A DNA stretch of 64,000 nucleotides from positions 9,796,001 to 9,860,000 of the forward strand of contig NZ_JAPEOZ010000001.1 of assembly GCF_026340655.1 (NCBI RefSeq). The letters are read 5' to 3'. The DNA is from Streptomyces sp. NBC_01275. Its GTDB lineage: Bacteria > Actinomycetota > Actinomycetes > Streptomycetales > Streptomycetaceae. Below, piece by piece: positions 15,009-22,424 of this stretch (positions are counted from its first letter, which is position 1; each line of letters begins with the position of its first letter). The notes under the pieces are model-generated. The model was not told the DNA's origin, did no database searches, and saw nothing but the letters and a program-made list of their open reading frames with translations. The translations under genes were made by a program, and so were the position numbers.

Positions 15009-17273
15009 TTGCCCAGGCGACCCCAGCACCGGCGCAGACGCGCCACCGTCCTCGCCCTCACCACCGTCGGCACCCTGCTGACCCTCGGAGTCCAGACCGG
15101 CGGCGCGTCCGCCGCCCCCGCGGACCCCGGTCCCGCGCAGATCACCGCCACTCCGCGCGCCGGAGCGGCCGCCGCGTCCCTGACGCCCGCCCGGCGCACC
15201 TCGCTGCTGAAGAGCGCGCAGACCGCGTCCGCCGCCACGGCGCAGCGGCTCGGCCTCGGCGCGAAGGAGAAGCTCGTCGTCAGGGACGTCATCCAGGACG
15301 CCGACGGCACCACGCACACCCGCTACGAGCGCACCTACGCCGGGTTGCCCGTCCTCGGCGGCGACCTGGTCGTCCACCTCAAGAACGGCAGCAGCACCGT
15401 GACGAAGGCGAGCGGGGCGACCCTCGCGGTGCCGTCGCTCACCCCGAAGCTCTCCGCCGCCGACGCCACCGGCAAGGCCCTCACCGCCTCGAAGAAGGCC
15501 GAGGTCAAGGGCTCCGAGACCGGGGACGCACCCCGTCTGATCGTCTGGGCCGGCGACGGCAAGCCCGTCCTGGCCTGGGAGACGGTCGTCGAAGGCGTCC
15601 AGCAGGACGGCACGCCCAGCGAACTCCAGGTCGTCACCGACGCGACCACCGGCAAGCAGATCCTCGCCGCCGAGAAGGTGGAGACGGGCAGCGGCACCGG
15701 CCAGTACAGCGGCACGGTCCCGCTCGGCACGACCCTGTCGGGATCGACGTACCAGCTCACCGACGGCGGCCGCGCCGGGCACAAGACGTACGACCTGAAC
15801 CAGGGCACCTCGGGCACCGGCACCCTCTTCACGGACGACAACGATGTCTGGGGCGACGGCACCACCGCCAACCGCCAGACCGCCGGTGTCGACGTGGCCT
15901 TCGGCGCCGCGGCCACCTGGGACTACTACAAGAACGTGTACGGCCGCAACGGCATCCGCAACGACGGCGTCGCCGCCTACAGCCGCGCCCACTACGGCAG
16001 CAGCTACGTCAACGCCTTCTGGCAGGACAGCTGCTTCTGCATGACCTACGGCGACGGCTCGGGCAACACCCACCCGCTGACCGCACTCGACGTGGCCGCC
16101 CACGAGATGAGCCACGGCGTCACCGCCGCCACCGCCAACCTCACCTACTCGGGCGAGTCCGGCGGCCTCAACGAGGCGACCTCGGACATCTTCGCCGCCG
16201 CCGTCGAGTTCTACGAGAACCTCCCGGCCGACCCCGGCGACTACTTCGTCGGCGAGAAGATCGACATCAACGGCAACGGCACCCCGCTGCGCTACATGGA
16301 CAAGCCCTCCAAGGACGGCTCCTCGCGCGACAGCTGGAGCTCCACCCTGGGCAGCGTCGACGTCCACTACTCCTCGGGCCCCGCGAACCACTTCTTCTAC
16401 CTCCTCTCCGAGGGCAGCGGCCCCAAGACCGTCAACGGCGTCGCCTACGACAGCCCGACCTACGACGGCCAGGCCGTCACCGGCATCGGCATCGAGAACG
16501 CGGCCGCGATCTGGTACCGGGCGCTGACGACGTACATGACGTCGTCGACCAACTACGCGGGCGCCCGCACCGCCACCCTCCAGGCCGCGGGCGACCTCTT
16601 CGGCGCCTACAGCCCGACCTACCTCGCCGTCGCCGACGCCTGGGCCGGCATCAACGTCGGCAGCCGGATAGCCCTCGGCGTCAACCTCGCCCCGATCGCC
16701 GACCAGACCAGCGGCGTCGGCCAGGCCGTCTCCCTCCAGGTGGACGCCTACACCACCAACAGCGGCTCGGCCCTCACCTACGAGGCGACCGGCCTGCCCG
16801 ACGGTCTGTCCCTCAGCCCGAGCGGACTGATCTCCGGCACGCCGACCACCCTCGGCACCAGCGACGTCACCCTCAAGGTCACCGACAGCACGGGAGCGTC
16901 CGTCACGGACACCTTCGCCTGGCGGATCGCGTACGTCTACGCCACCAGCACTCGTGTCGACATCCCGGACAACGGCGCGGCCGTGGAGTCCCCGATCACC
17001 ATCGCGGGCCGCGACGGCAACGCCTCGGCCACGGCCTCGGTGTACGTCAACATCGTCCACACCTACCGCGGTGACCTGACCGTCGACCTCGTCGGCCCGA
17101 ACGGCACCGTCTACTCGCTCCTCAACCGCAGCGGCGGCTCCGCCGACAACGTCGACCAGACCTTCACCGTCGACGCCTCCGCGCAGCCCCTGAACGGCGT
17201 CTGGAAGCTGCGGGTCCAGGACCGCGCGTCGATCGACGTGGGCTACATCCAGCGCTGGCAGCTCACTCCCTGA
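15009..17273 (+). CDS. secreted M4 (thermolysin-like) metalloprotease with Ig-like and P domains
   Basis: Zinc metalloprotease of 754 aa made as a preproenzyme. The TTG start at 15009 follows AGAAGGAGAA. Residues 1-36 are a Sec signal rich in Arg at the front. Next come FTP and PepSY propeptide regions (to about 210), then the M4 catalytic domain with His365-Glu-Met-Ser-His369 and the third zinc ligand Glu389 in GGLNEATSD. Around 555-640 a putative Ig domain (SLSPSGLISGTPT) follows, then a C-terminal proprotein-convertase P domain (VYVNIVHTYRGDLTVDLVGP, LNGVWKLRVQDRA). Such proteases degrade external protein. A tandem TGATCTCCC repeat starts at the stop codon. Confidence 0.93.
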   Translation: MPRRPQHRRRRATVLALTTVGTLLTLGVQTGGASAAPADPGPAQITATPRAGAAAASLTPARRTSLLKSAQTASAATAQRLGLGAKEKLVVRDVIQDADGTTHTRYERTYAGLPVLGGDLVVHLKNGSSTVTKASGATLAVPSLTPKLSAADATGKALTASKKAEVKGSETGDAPRLIVWAGDGKPVLAWETVVEGVQQDGTPSELQVVTDATTGKQILAAEKVETGSGTGQYSGTVPLGTTLSGSTYQLTDGGRAGHKTYDLNQGTSGTGTLFTDDNDVWGDGTTANRQTAGVDVAFGAAATWDYYKNVYGRNGIRNDGVAAYSRAHYGSSYVNAFWQDSCFCMTYGDGSGNTHPLTALDVAAHEMSHGVTAATANLTYSGESGGLNEATSDIFAAAVEFYENLPADPGDYFVGEKIDINGNGTPLRYMDKPSKDGSSRDSWSSTLGSVDVHYSSGPANHFFYLLSEGSGPKTVNGVAYDSPTYDGQAVTGIGIENAAAIWYRALTTYMTSSTNYAGARTATLQAAGDLFGAYSPTYLAVADAWAGINVGSRIALGVNLAPIADQTSGVGQAVSLQVDAYTTNSGSALTYEATGLPDGLSLSPSGLISGTPTTLGTSDVTLKVTDSTGASVTDTFAWRIAYVYATSTRVDIPDNGAAVESPITIAGRDGNASATASVYVNIVHTYRGDLTVDLVGPNGTVYSLLNRSGGSADNVDQTFTVDASAQPLNGVWKLRVQDRASIDVGYIQRWQLTP

Positions 17274-17337
17274 TCTCCCTGATCTCCCTGCTCTCCTGAT
17301 CCCCTGACCGGCTCTCAGGAGAGCACCGACCGTACGA

Positions 17338-17371
17338 CCGCCGCCCGGCCCCCCGAGGGTCCGGGCGGCGG
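17338..17371 (+). terminator. rho-independent-like terminator of the M4 protease gene
   Basis: CCGCCGCCCGG (17338-17348) pairs perfectly with CCGGGCGGCGG (17361-17371) around a 12-base loop. It lies 65 bp past the stop. A smaller hairpin, GCTCTC-AG-GAGAGC, sits at 17311-17324. Confidence 0.75.
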
Positions 17372-17447
17372 CCCTGTTCCCCTAGGCCGCTTGCCGCGAT
17401 CTCTGTCTCTCCGTGCCTTTCCGGCCCTTCCGGCGGCCCGCTCGGCG

Positions 17448-17880
17448 ATGATGTGGCTGCTGTGCTGCCTCGGCGGGGCGACCTGGACCCAGGTGCCGAT
17501 CGCCGCCGTGACCGTCGGTCAGCGGGGCCATCGGGTTCGTCGGGCTGATGGCGCCTCACCTGGCGCCCTGGCCGCCGCCCGCGTCCTGGCGGCGCCGCCG
17601 CAGGAGTCCTCCGCCGAGTTCGACTTCACCGTCGCCGAGGCCGTCGCCAGGGGACGCCTGCCCCACCGCGACCGCACCGCCGCGACCGCACCACCGCGTC
17701 CGACCGGGACGTCTGCGCCCGGGCCATGGACGCCACCGGCGTCGTCCACCTCGCCGACCGCGGCTTCCTGGCCCTGTCCGGAGGCGGGCGCCAACGCCGG
17801 ATCTTCGTCCTCGACCACGTCGACCCGGCGGAGAGCCCCCGCAGCCCCTCGGCCATCGCCCGACTCGGCGTGTGTCTGCG
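17448..17880 (+). pseudogene. decayed FecCD permease and ATPase of a haem/siderophore ABC transporter
   Basis: No continuous frame exists, but pieces of two transporter genes occur in order. MMWLLCCLGGATWTQVPIAA (from 17448) and, in another frame, SGAIGFVGLMAPHLAPW (from about 17521) match FecCD-type permease signatures (WLxGSLxxATW and GxIxFVGLxxPHL). Then FDFTVAEAVARGRLPHR (from about 17619) matches the start of the cognate ATPase (TVxExVxLGRxPH), and in a further frame ATGVVHLADRGFLALSGGGR (from 17735) matches its signature region with LSGG. Walker A and large parts are missing, and at least three frame changes occur. I read this as a relic of a HmuU/HmuV-like haem or siderophore importer. 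Confidence 0.65.
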
Positions 17881-17952
17881 GACGGTGGAGGGGGACAGCT
17901 GATGGTGGAGGGGGACGACCGACGGTGCGGCGGGACGGCTGACGCGGTCGCC

Positions 17953-18651
17953 TCACGTCCGGCGGGGCGAGGGCGCCGCGCCCACGGCGAGCTGGGCCAG
18001 CGGTGTGCCGAGGGCCCACAGCCGCAGCCGGGGGCCGTCGATCAGGAAGGTGCGCCCCTCGCGCGCGGCCCACACCTCGTCGCGGTGGGTGAACGTGCCC
18101 CGGTGCACGACGAGCCGCAGCGGGGGACCGGCCCGCCGTCGCACCCGCGGCCGGCAGGAACAGGCGGTGTCCTCGCCGGGCAGCGGCTCGGCCACGGGCC
18201 GGAACGCCACGTCGAGCACCCGTCCCCGGCCGTCGTGGGCGGCGAGATGGAGGGCGTCGTGCCGGGGCGGCGGCAGCACCCGCCAGCCGTCCCGCCGGAG
18301 CATCCGGGCCACCGCGAGCACCAGCGCCGGCATGTCCAGCTCGGCCAGCTCCTGCGCGGTGTAGTAGCCGCTGCGCCGCCGGGCCGGCCGACGGGAGAGA
18401 CGCCGCACGACCACGGCGACGACGGCGAGCGGCACGAGGACGAGCGCCCCCGCCCACCCGCCGTACACCCGGGAGACCAGCGTCAGTCCCACGACCGCGG
18501 CGCACACCACGACCACCAGGCCGGTCAGGGCGGGCAGCACCTCACGTAATCGGGGCCCGTAGCGGCCCGCCGCGCGCAGCTCGCGCACGGTCCGCCGACG
18601 CCGTGCGGACGCCGACTCGGCCGCCCGCGCCTCCTCCTGCCTGCGTGCCAT
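17953..18651 (-). CDS. membrane protein with degenerate Mrr-like endonuclease domain
   Basis: Protein of 232 aa. A basic N-terminus is followed by two membrane helices (about residues 40-62 and 65-85). The soluble part begins YYTAQELAELDMPALVLAVARMLRRDGW, as in Mrr-type restriction-endonuclease domains, and ends LRLVVHRGTFTHRDEVWAAREGRTFLIDGPRLRLWA, also Mrr-like. The catalytic D...(D/E)xK pattern (usually with QCK) is not recognisable between them, so the domain has probably lost nuclease activity. Two-helix Mrr-like membrane proteins are common in Streptomyces; their role is unknown. Confidence 0.65.
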   Translation of the reverse strand: MARRQEEARAAESASARRRRTVRELRAAGRYGPRLREVLPALTGLVVVVCAAVVGLTLVSRVYGGWAGALVLVPLAVVAVVVRRLSRRPARRRSGYYTAQELAELDMPALVLAVARMLRRDGWRVLPPPRHDALHLAAHDGRGRVLDVAFRPVAEPLPGEDTACSCRPRVRRRAGPPLRLVVHRGTFTHRDEVWAAREGRTFLIDGPRLRLWALGTPLAQLAVGAAPSPRRT

Positions 18652-18849
18652 CAGGGTCGGCCCCCCAGCCCGTACACCACGATGTGTAAGAGCGTGATAC
18701 CCGCCGATTCGGGGCCGATACGGAACATGCCCCCATGCGACGCGTTTCCGCCACGGTCTTGGCCGAAGAGCGTCCCCACGTCCCTCGTCGAGCCTGGTCG
18801 GCCGTCGGCCGCGGGGCCGTTGTCAGTGGCGGATGGCAAGCTGCTGGTC

Positions 18850-19122
18850 ATGGACGAGGCTGAGTTCTTGCGGGGGCGGGTCTACGGCGCCGATCACGAC
18901 GACGCGGGGCCCCGCCCGGAGCGCGTGTACGCGGAGCTGGTGGGCGGTCCGCTGGACGGGTTGCTGCTGGACGTCACGGACCGCTCCGACCACGCGCTGC
19001 GCGAGGTGGCCCTGACGACGGAGATAGGCCGCTACGGCCCCGGCGGCCGGACCGTGTACGTGCGCCGGGGCGCCGACGGCCGCCGCTTCGACTGGCGGGC
19101 CGACGCCCCGGGAACGCCGTGA
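18850..19122 (+). CDS. small conserved hypothetical protein
   Basis: Acidic protein of 90 aa: MDEAEFLRGRVYGADHDD, then a central YAELVGGPLDGLLLDVTD and ending GGRTVYVRRGADGRRFDWR. The VGGPLDG element and the late YxxR-F-W pattern are like small Streptomyces proteins of unknown function. The start is uncertain: ATG at 18850 or GTG at 18829 in frame. It is convergent with the P450 gene of the peptide locus, 91 bp between stops, so it is unlikely to belong to that operon. Confidence 0.6.
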   Translation: MDEAEFLRGRVYGADHDDAGPRPERVYAELVGGPLDGLLLDVTDRSDHALREVALTTEIGRYGPGGRTVYVRRGADGRRFDWRADAPGTP

Positions 19123-19213
19123 CATCCGGGCCCGCCTCGCCACCCGTGTCCACGTTGATGTCCGTGTAGACCGTGACAGTCGGGCGCACGTCGACCCCCG
19201 TGTCCCGCAGCGG

Positions 19214-20260
19214 TCACCGGGAGCGCATGTCCACGTCGACCACGCTCATCAGTCCGGCCAACGGCACTCTGGCCGCGGTCTGCCGTGGGTCGGGGGCCAG
19301 TCCGTTGTGCCGGGCGATGTCCAACAGGCGTTCCGCCAGCGGCAGGACCATGTGCCGGCCCCAGCAGCGCTCGTCGGTGTGGCCGAAGGGCAGGTAGCCG
19401 GGGGCGGTGTCCGGGTCGAGGTCGTTCCATCGCTCGGGGCGGAACGCCTGGGGGTCGTCCCACAGCGCCGGGTCGCGGTGGGACAGCAGCGGCAGCATCA
19501 GGACGTCGTCCTTCGGGCCGATACGGTCGTCGAGGCGGGTGAACTCGGGGGAGGCCACGCGCAGCAGGTTCCAGGAGACCGGCAGCAGCCGCAGCGACTC
19601 GTGGACGATGTGCCGGTTGGGCGTGTCGGGAGCGAAGGGCGCGCCGAGCCACAGCGCGTTCGCGACCAGCGCCGAGACGGTGAAGCAGACTGGCGCCGCC
19701 GCCCGCCGGTACAGGCCCATGGCGTGCCGTCGCGCCGCGTACGTCGACGCCTCGGCGGTCCCGGCGGCGAGCCGCGAGGTCCCCGCGAGCGCCCCGCGCC
19801 GCCCGGGCAGTCCCGCGCCCACGGTGACGACGGCCCAGGTCAGTTTGGGCGTCCACTCCAGCCGCCGGTCGACCAGGACCTTCAGCCGGCGGGGGTCACG
19901 GCCGAAGACGGTGTCCCGCAGATAGGTGTGGGCGACCTGCGGCCAGTTTCCGGAGAGGTCGGCGGACAGATCGGTCGGCTCGGCGAGCGCAGCCCGTACG
20001 TCCTGGCCCACGGCCCGCATCACGGCCGACGCCTCGGTCCGCGGGATCGATCTACCGAGCAGCGGCTTGAAGGTGGGCCGCTCGAAGTCGTTGGCCGGCC
20101 GACTGGCCATGATCCGCTCGATGAGCTCGGCCGAGGCGACTCCCACCGTCTCGGGGTCGAGCCGGAACACCCGGTCCCCGAGGTGGTCGTCCAGCAGCGA
20201 GCGGATCCGCGGGGCGAAATCCACTCTGCGGTCCTGTGTGAGCGAGGGCGACAGTGACAT
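19214..20260 (-). CDS. atypical cytochrome P450, predicted atropopeptide crosslinking enzyme
   Basis: Short P450 of 348 aa placed just downstream of a 26-residue precursor gene ending in AWYIWF. The K-helix ExxR is Glu221-Ser-Leu-Arg224, and the PERF-like motif is FRPERW (273-278). The haem loop is PFGHTDERCWG with Cys299; Thr295 replaces the usual Gly. The I-helix region (about 188-203) lacks the canonical AGxxT/acid-alcohol pair. Known atropopeptide loci consist of a precursor and one P450 that makes C-C and C-N bonds between aromatic residues. The ATG at 20260 has CTGGAGATCCC in front. Role inferred from neighbour and core sequence; P450 family membership is certain. Confidence 0.82.
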   Translation of the reverse strand: MSLSPSLTQDRRVDFAPRIRSLLDDHLGDRVFRLDPETVGVASAELIERIMASRPANDFERPTFKPLLGRSIPRTEASAVMRAVGQDVRAALAEPTDLSADLSGNWPQVAHTYLRDTVFGRDPRRLKVLVDRRLEWTPKLTWAVVTVGAGLPGRRGALAGTSRLAAGTAEASTYAARRHAMGLYRRAAAPVCFTVSALVANALWLGAPFAPDTPNRHIVHESLRLLPVSWNLLRVASPEFTRLDDRIGPKDDVLMLPLLSHRDPALWDDPQAFRPERWNDLDPDTAPGYLPFGHTDERCWGRHMVLPLAERLLDIARHNGLAPDPRQTAARVPLAGLMSVVDVDMRSR

Positions 20261-20295
20261 GGGATCTCCAGATCGGAGCGACGGAGGTAAAAGGG

Positions 20296-20339
20296 GCGTG
20301 CGCCCGCCGATTCCGTTACCGGAAAAGGCGGGCGCACGC
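20296..20339 (-). terminator. hairpin between precursor and P450 genes, likely attenuator
   Basis: GCGTGCGCCCGCC (20296-20308) and GGCGGGCGCACGC (20327-20339) are a perfect 13-bp inverted repeat around an 18-base loop. Read on the minus strand, it starts 25 bases after the precursor stop and is followed by CCCCTTTTACC. It would cut most transcripts after the precursor gene and let a fraction reach the P450 gene, as in many RiPP operons. Confidence 0.7.
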
Positions 20340-20364
20340 GGGGGGTCACTCACACACCGGCGAC

Positions 20365-20445
20365 TCAGAACCAGATGTACCAGGCATACGCCTTCAGGCT
20401 CTTCTCGCCGGTGATCTTCTTCTTCAGGGACCCGAGCATCTTCAT
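20365..20445 (-). CDS. RiPP precursor peptide, atropopeptide (tryptorubin) type
   Basis: A 26-residue peptide too short for ordinary gene calling. The leader (1-20) is Lys-rich with LGSLKKKITGEKSLKAY, and the last six residues are Ala-Trp-Tyr-Ile-Trp-Phe directly before the TGA. A GGAGG sits six bases before the ATG. Tryptorubin A, the founding atropopeptide, is a crosslinked AWYIWY hexapeptide made from the C-terminus of a similar small precursor by a single P450; the adjacent P450 gene fits that. The last core residue here is Phe instead of Tyr. Seen: peptide, ribosome site, P450 neighbour. Known: the family layout. Inferred: processing and product. Confidence 0.85.
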   Translation of the reverse strand: MKMLGSLKKKITGEKSLKAYAWYIWF

Positions 20446-20820
20446 GGAATGCCTCCGTCGCTGGGAGAGTGACACGGAATCGGGACGAGTAAATCCCCGG
20501 GCGTCAGGCCGGTCAACGGTGACGGGGAACACGCGACACGATCCCGCCAGAATTCCCGGCGGAGGTGTGAAAACGGCGGTGCACTGCTGGATAAACAGTC
20601 GTGCACTCTCAGGCAGAAACCTCCGCATAAACGCTGGGTAATGAGGTCCATAAAACCGATCGAGGCGGCCATAAAGCAGGGATCGACACAGCGGGGAAAC
20701 CGGCGCGCCGTATGCGCGGCCGCGGGTTTCACGGACCGCGGGTTCTCCTGTCGTCGACGGGTGCGCCGACCCAGCCGAAACCCGATCGCTTCCCGCGCGG
20801 GAAGGTGGTCACATGTACGA
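20446..20820. promoter_or_regulatory. gene-free promoter region of the atropopeptide locus with paired GTGCAC boxes
   Basis: No gene is supported in these 375 bp, which are more AT-rich than average and must hold the precursor promoter on the minus strand. GTGCAC occurs at 20579-20584 and 20601-20606, two helical turns apart, flanking CTGGATAAACAG, so the block reads as a nested inverted repeat (GTGCACTG...CAGT.GTGCAC). It lies 134-162 bp upstream of the precursor start. No regulator gene is adjacent. Confidence 0.45.
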
Positions 20821-21177
20821 ATGTCGACTGGATCTCCACCTGCCGCCCATGTGCCCGTCGCGCCGACGGTGCGGCACGGCTGGCACAAACTCCTCCTCGG
20901 TCTCTTCCTGTTGACCCGGGCGACCCGTATCCCCGCCGCGATCGACGGCATGCCGGGGGCGAGTCAGGCGAGTCCGGCGGGCCCGGCGGGTCCGACGGGT
21001 TGGTGGATCGTGGCGTGGGCGGTCCTCGCGCTCGTGCTGGCCGCCTTCGCCGCGAGCGAGTGGGAGATCCTCCGGGCGACGTCCTGGCGCATGCGGCTCC
21101 CGCAGTGGATCTGCCTGGTCCTCTTCCACGTCGGTTTCACCGGCTTCGTGGTCTGGATCGTGAGCGGGGCGCTCTAG
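20821..21177 (+). CDS. small membrane protein of unknown function
   Basis: Protein of 118 aa, divergent from the peptide locus. Two membrane helices are clear: GWWIVAWAVLALVLAAFAAS (about 61-80) and WICLVLFHVGFTGFVVWIVS (about 96-115). An amphipathic LLLGLFLLTRATRIPAAIDG segment (25-44) may be a third. The middle holds a Gly/Pro/Ser run (SQASPAGPAGPTG). The start is uncertain; ATG 20821 is preceded by GGAAGGTGG at a long 12-base distance, and the frame is open upstream. No family recognised. A role in export of the peptide product is possible but unsupported. Confidence 0.6.
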   Translation: MSTGSPPAAHVPVAPTVRHGWHKLLLGLFLLTRATRIPAAIDGMPGASQASPAGPAGPTGWWIVAWAVLALVLAAFAASEWEILRATSWRMRLPQWICLVLFHVGFTGFVVWIVSGAL

Positions 21178-21252
21178 CGCGCGTCACGACCGCTCCCGTC
21201 GCGAGGCTTCTCGCCGTCAAGCTCCCGGCGCGGCACGGCAGTTGGGTGTGTT

Positions 21253-21320
21253 TGTTCGATCGTACGAACATTTCATCGATGGGTTACTTCTTGCCCCGCA
21301 GCTTGATAGGAAACTTTCCT
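21253..21320 (+). promoter_or_regulatory. chitosanase operator and upstream inverted repeat
   Basis: AGGAAACTTTCCT at 21308-21320 is a perfect palindrome with a central C, 56 bp before the chitosanase start. From memory, palindromes of the form AGGAAAnTTTCCT upstream of Streptomyces chitosanase genes are the operator of the ROK-family repressor CsnR. A second inverted repeat, TGTTCG-N6-CGAACA, lies at 21253-21270. Confidence 0.65.
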
Positions 21321-21375
21321 GTCAGTTGCGGCACAGAGTCATCCACCCACCCCCCACTCCTCACCGGGAGCCACT

Positions 21376-22227
21376 GTGGTGCACATATTCCGGGCAGCGG
21401 ACGGCCTCGCCGCCCTTCCCGCCTCCCGCCGTACGTTCCTCACCCTGACCGGAGCGCTGGCGGCGGCCCCGCTGCTCGCCTCCCCGCACGCCGTCGCCTC
21501 CCCCACGCCCCGCGCCGCGCGGGGGCTCGACGACCCGGCGAAGAAGGAGATCGCCATGAAGCTGGTGTCGAGCGCGGAGAACTCCTCGCTCGACTGGAAG
21601 GCCCAGTACAAGTACATCGAGGACATCGGCGACGGCCGCGGCTACACCGCGGGCATCATCGGCTTCTGTTCCGGCACCGGCGACATGCTCGACCTCGTCC
21701 AGCTCTACGCCGACCGCAAGCCCGGCAACGTCCTCGCCAAGTACCTGCCCGCCCTGCGCGCGGTCGACGGCAGCGACTCGCACGCGGGACTCGACCCGAA
21801 CTATCCGAAGGACTGGCGCACGGCCGCCCAGGACACCGCGTTCCAGCAGGCCCAGAACGACGAACGCGACCGCGTCTACTTCAACCCGGCCGTCAGCCAG
21901 GGCAAGACCGACGGCCTGCGCGCCCTGGGCCAGTTCGCCTACTACGACGCCATCGTCATGCACGGCGACGGCACCGATCCCACCAGCTTCCGCAACATCC
22001 GCAAGCGCGCCCTGAACAAGGCGAAGCCGCCGGCCCAGGGCGGCGACGAGACGACGTACCTCAACGCCTTCCTCGACGCCCGCGTCTGGGCCATGAAGCA
22101 GGAGGAGGCGCACAGCGACACCAGCAGGGTCGACACCGCCCAGCGCGTCTTCCTGCGCAAGGGCAACCTCGACCTCGACCCGCCTCTCGACTGGAAGGTC
22201 TACGGAGACAGCTACCACCTCGGCTGA
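21376..22227 (+). CDS. secreted GH46 chitosanase
   Basis: Endo-chitosanase of family GH46, 283 aa, which hydrolyses beta-1,4 bonds of chitosan outside the cell. A twin-arginine-type signal (SRRTFLTLTGALAAAPLLAS, about 18-37) precedes the mature enzyme. The catalytic acid Glu68 (SSAENSS) and base Asp86 (IEDIGDGRGYT) are 18 residues apart, exactly as Glu22 and Asp40 in the Streptomyces N174 enzyme. The family core GIIGFCSGTGDM follows. The GTG at 21376 has GGGAG five bases before. The upstream palindrome suggests chitosan-oligosaccharide induction. No transporter for the products is adjacent. Confidence 0.95.
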   Translation: MVHIFRAADGLAALPASRRTFLTLTGALAAAPLLASPHAVASPTPRAARGLDDPAKKEIAMKLVSSAENSSLDWKAQYKYIEDIGDGRGYTAGIIGFCSGTGDMLDLVQLYADRKPGNVLAKYLPALRAVDGSDSHAGLDPNYPKDWRTAAQDTAFQQAQNDERDRVYFNPAVSQGKTDGLRALGQFAYYDAIVMHGDGTDPTSFRNIRKRALNKAKPPAQGGDETTYLNAFLDARVWAMKQEEAHSDTSRVDTAQRVFLRKGNLDLDPPLDWKVYGDSYHLG

Positions 22228-22424
22228 CCGGGCAGCGCCCGCGGGGACCGGCCGGAGGCCCGGCAGCGCCGCCGCCGCGTCACTGTGACGTGGCTGTGAC
22301 GCTGCTTGTGGCCTCCGTCACGGCCGGAGTGATCGGGTCCCGTCCAAGATCGGCGAGTGCCGTGCCGTGCGGCGCCGATCCTGCGGCGCCGACCGGGCGG
22401 CGCCCGACAGAAGGCGAGCCCGCC

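Noticed and set aside
19123..19213. Possible extra gene between the small protein and the P450 gene
   Set aside because: Only 91 bp remain between the stops, and no start with a ribosome site was found.
20442..20951. A 169-residue minus-strand frame overlapping the peptide gene
   Set aside because: No motif or ribosome site is seen, and it overlaps the start of the precursor gene in another frame.
21178..21252. SOS (LexA) box in the chitosanase promoter
   Set aside because: The TGTTCG-N6-CGAACA repeat has the opposite half-site order to the actinobacterial LexA box, so it was not called one.
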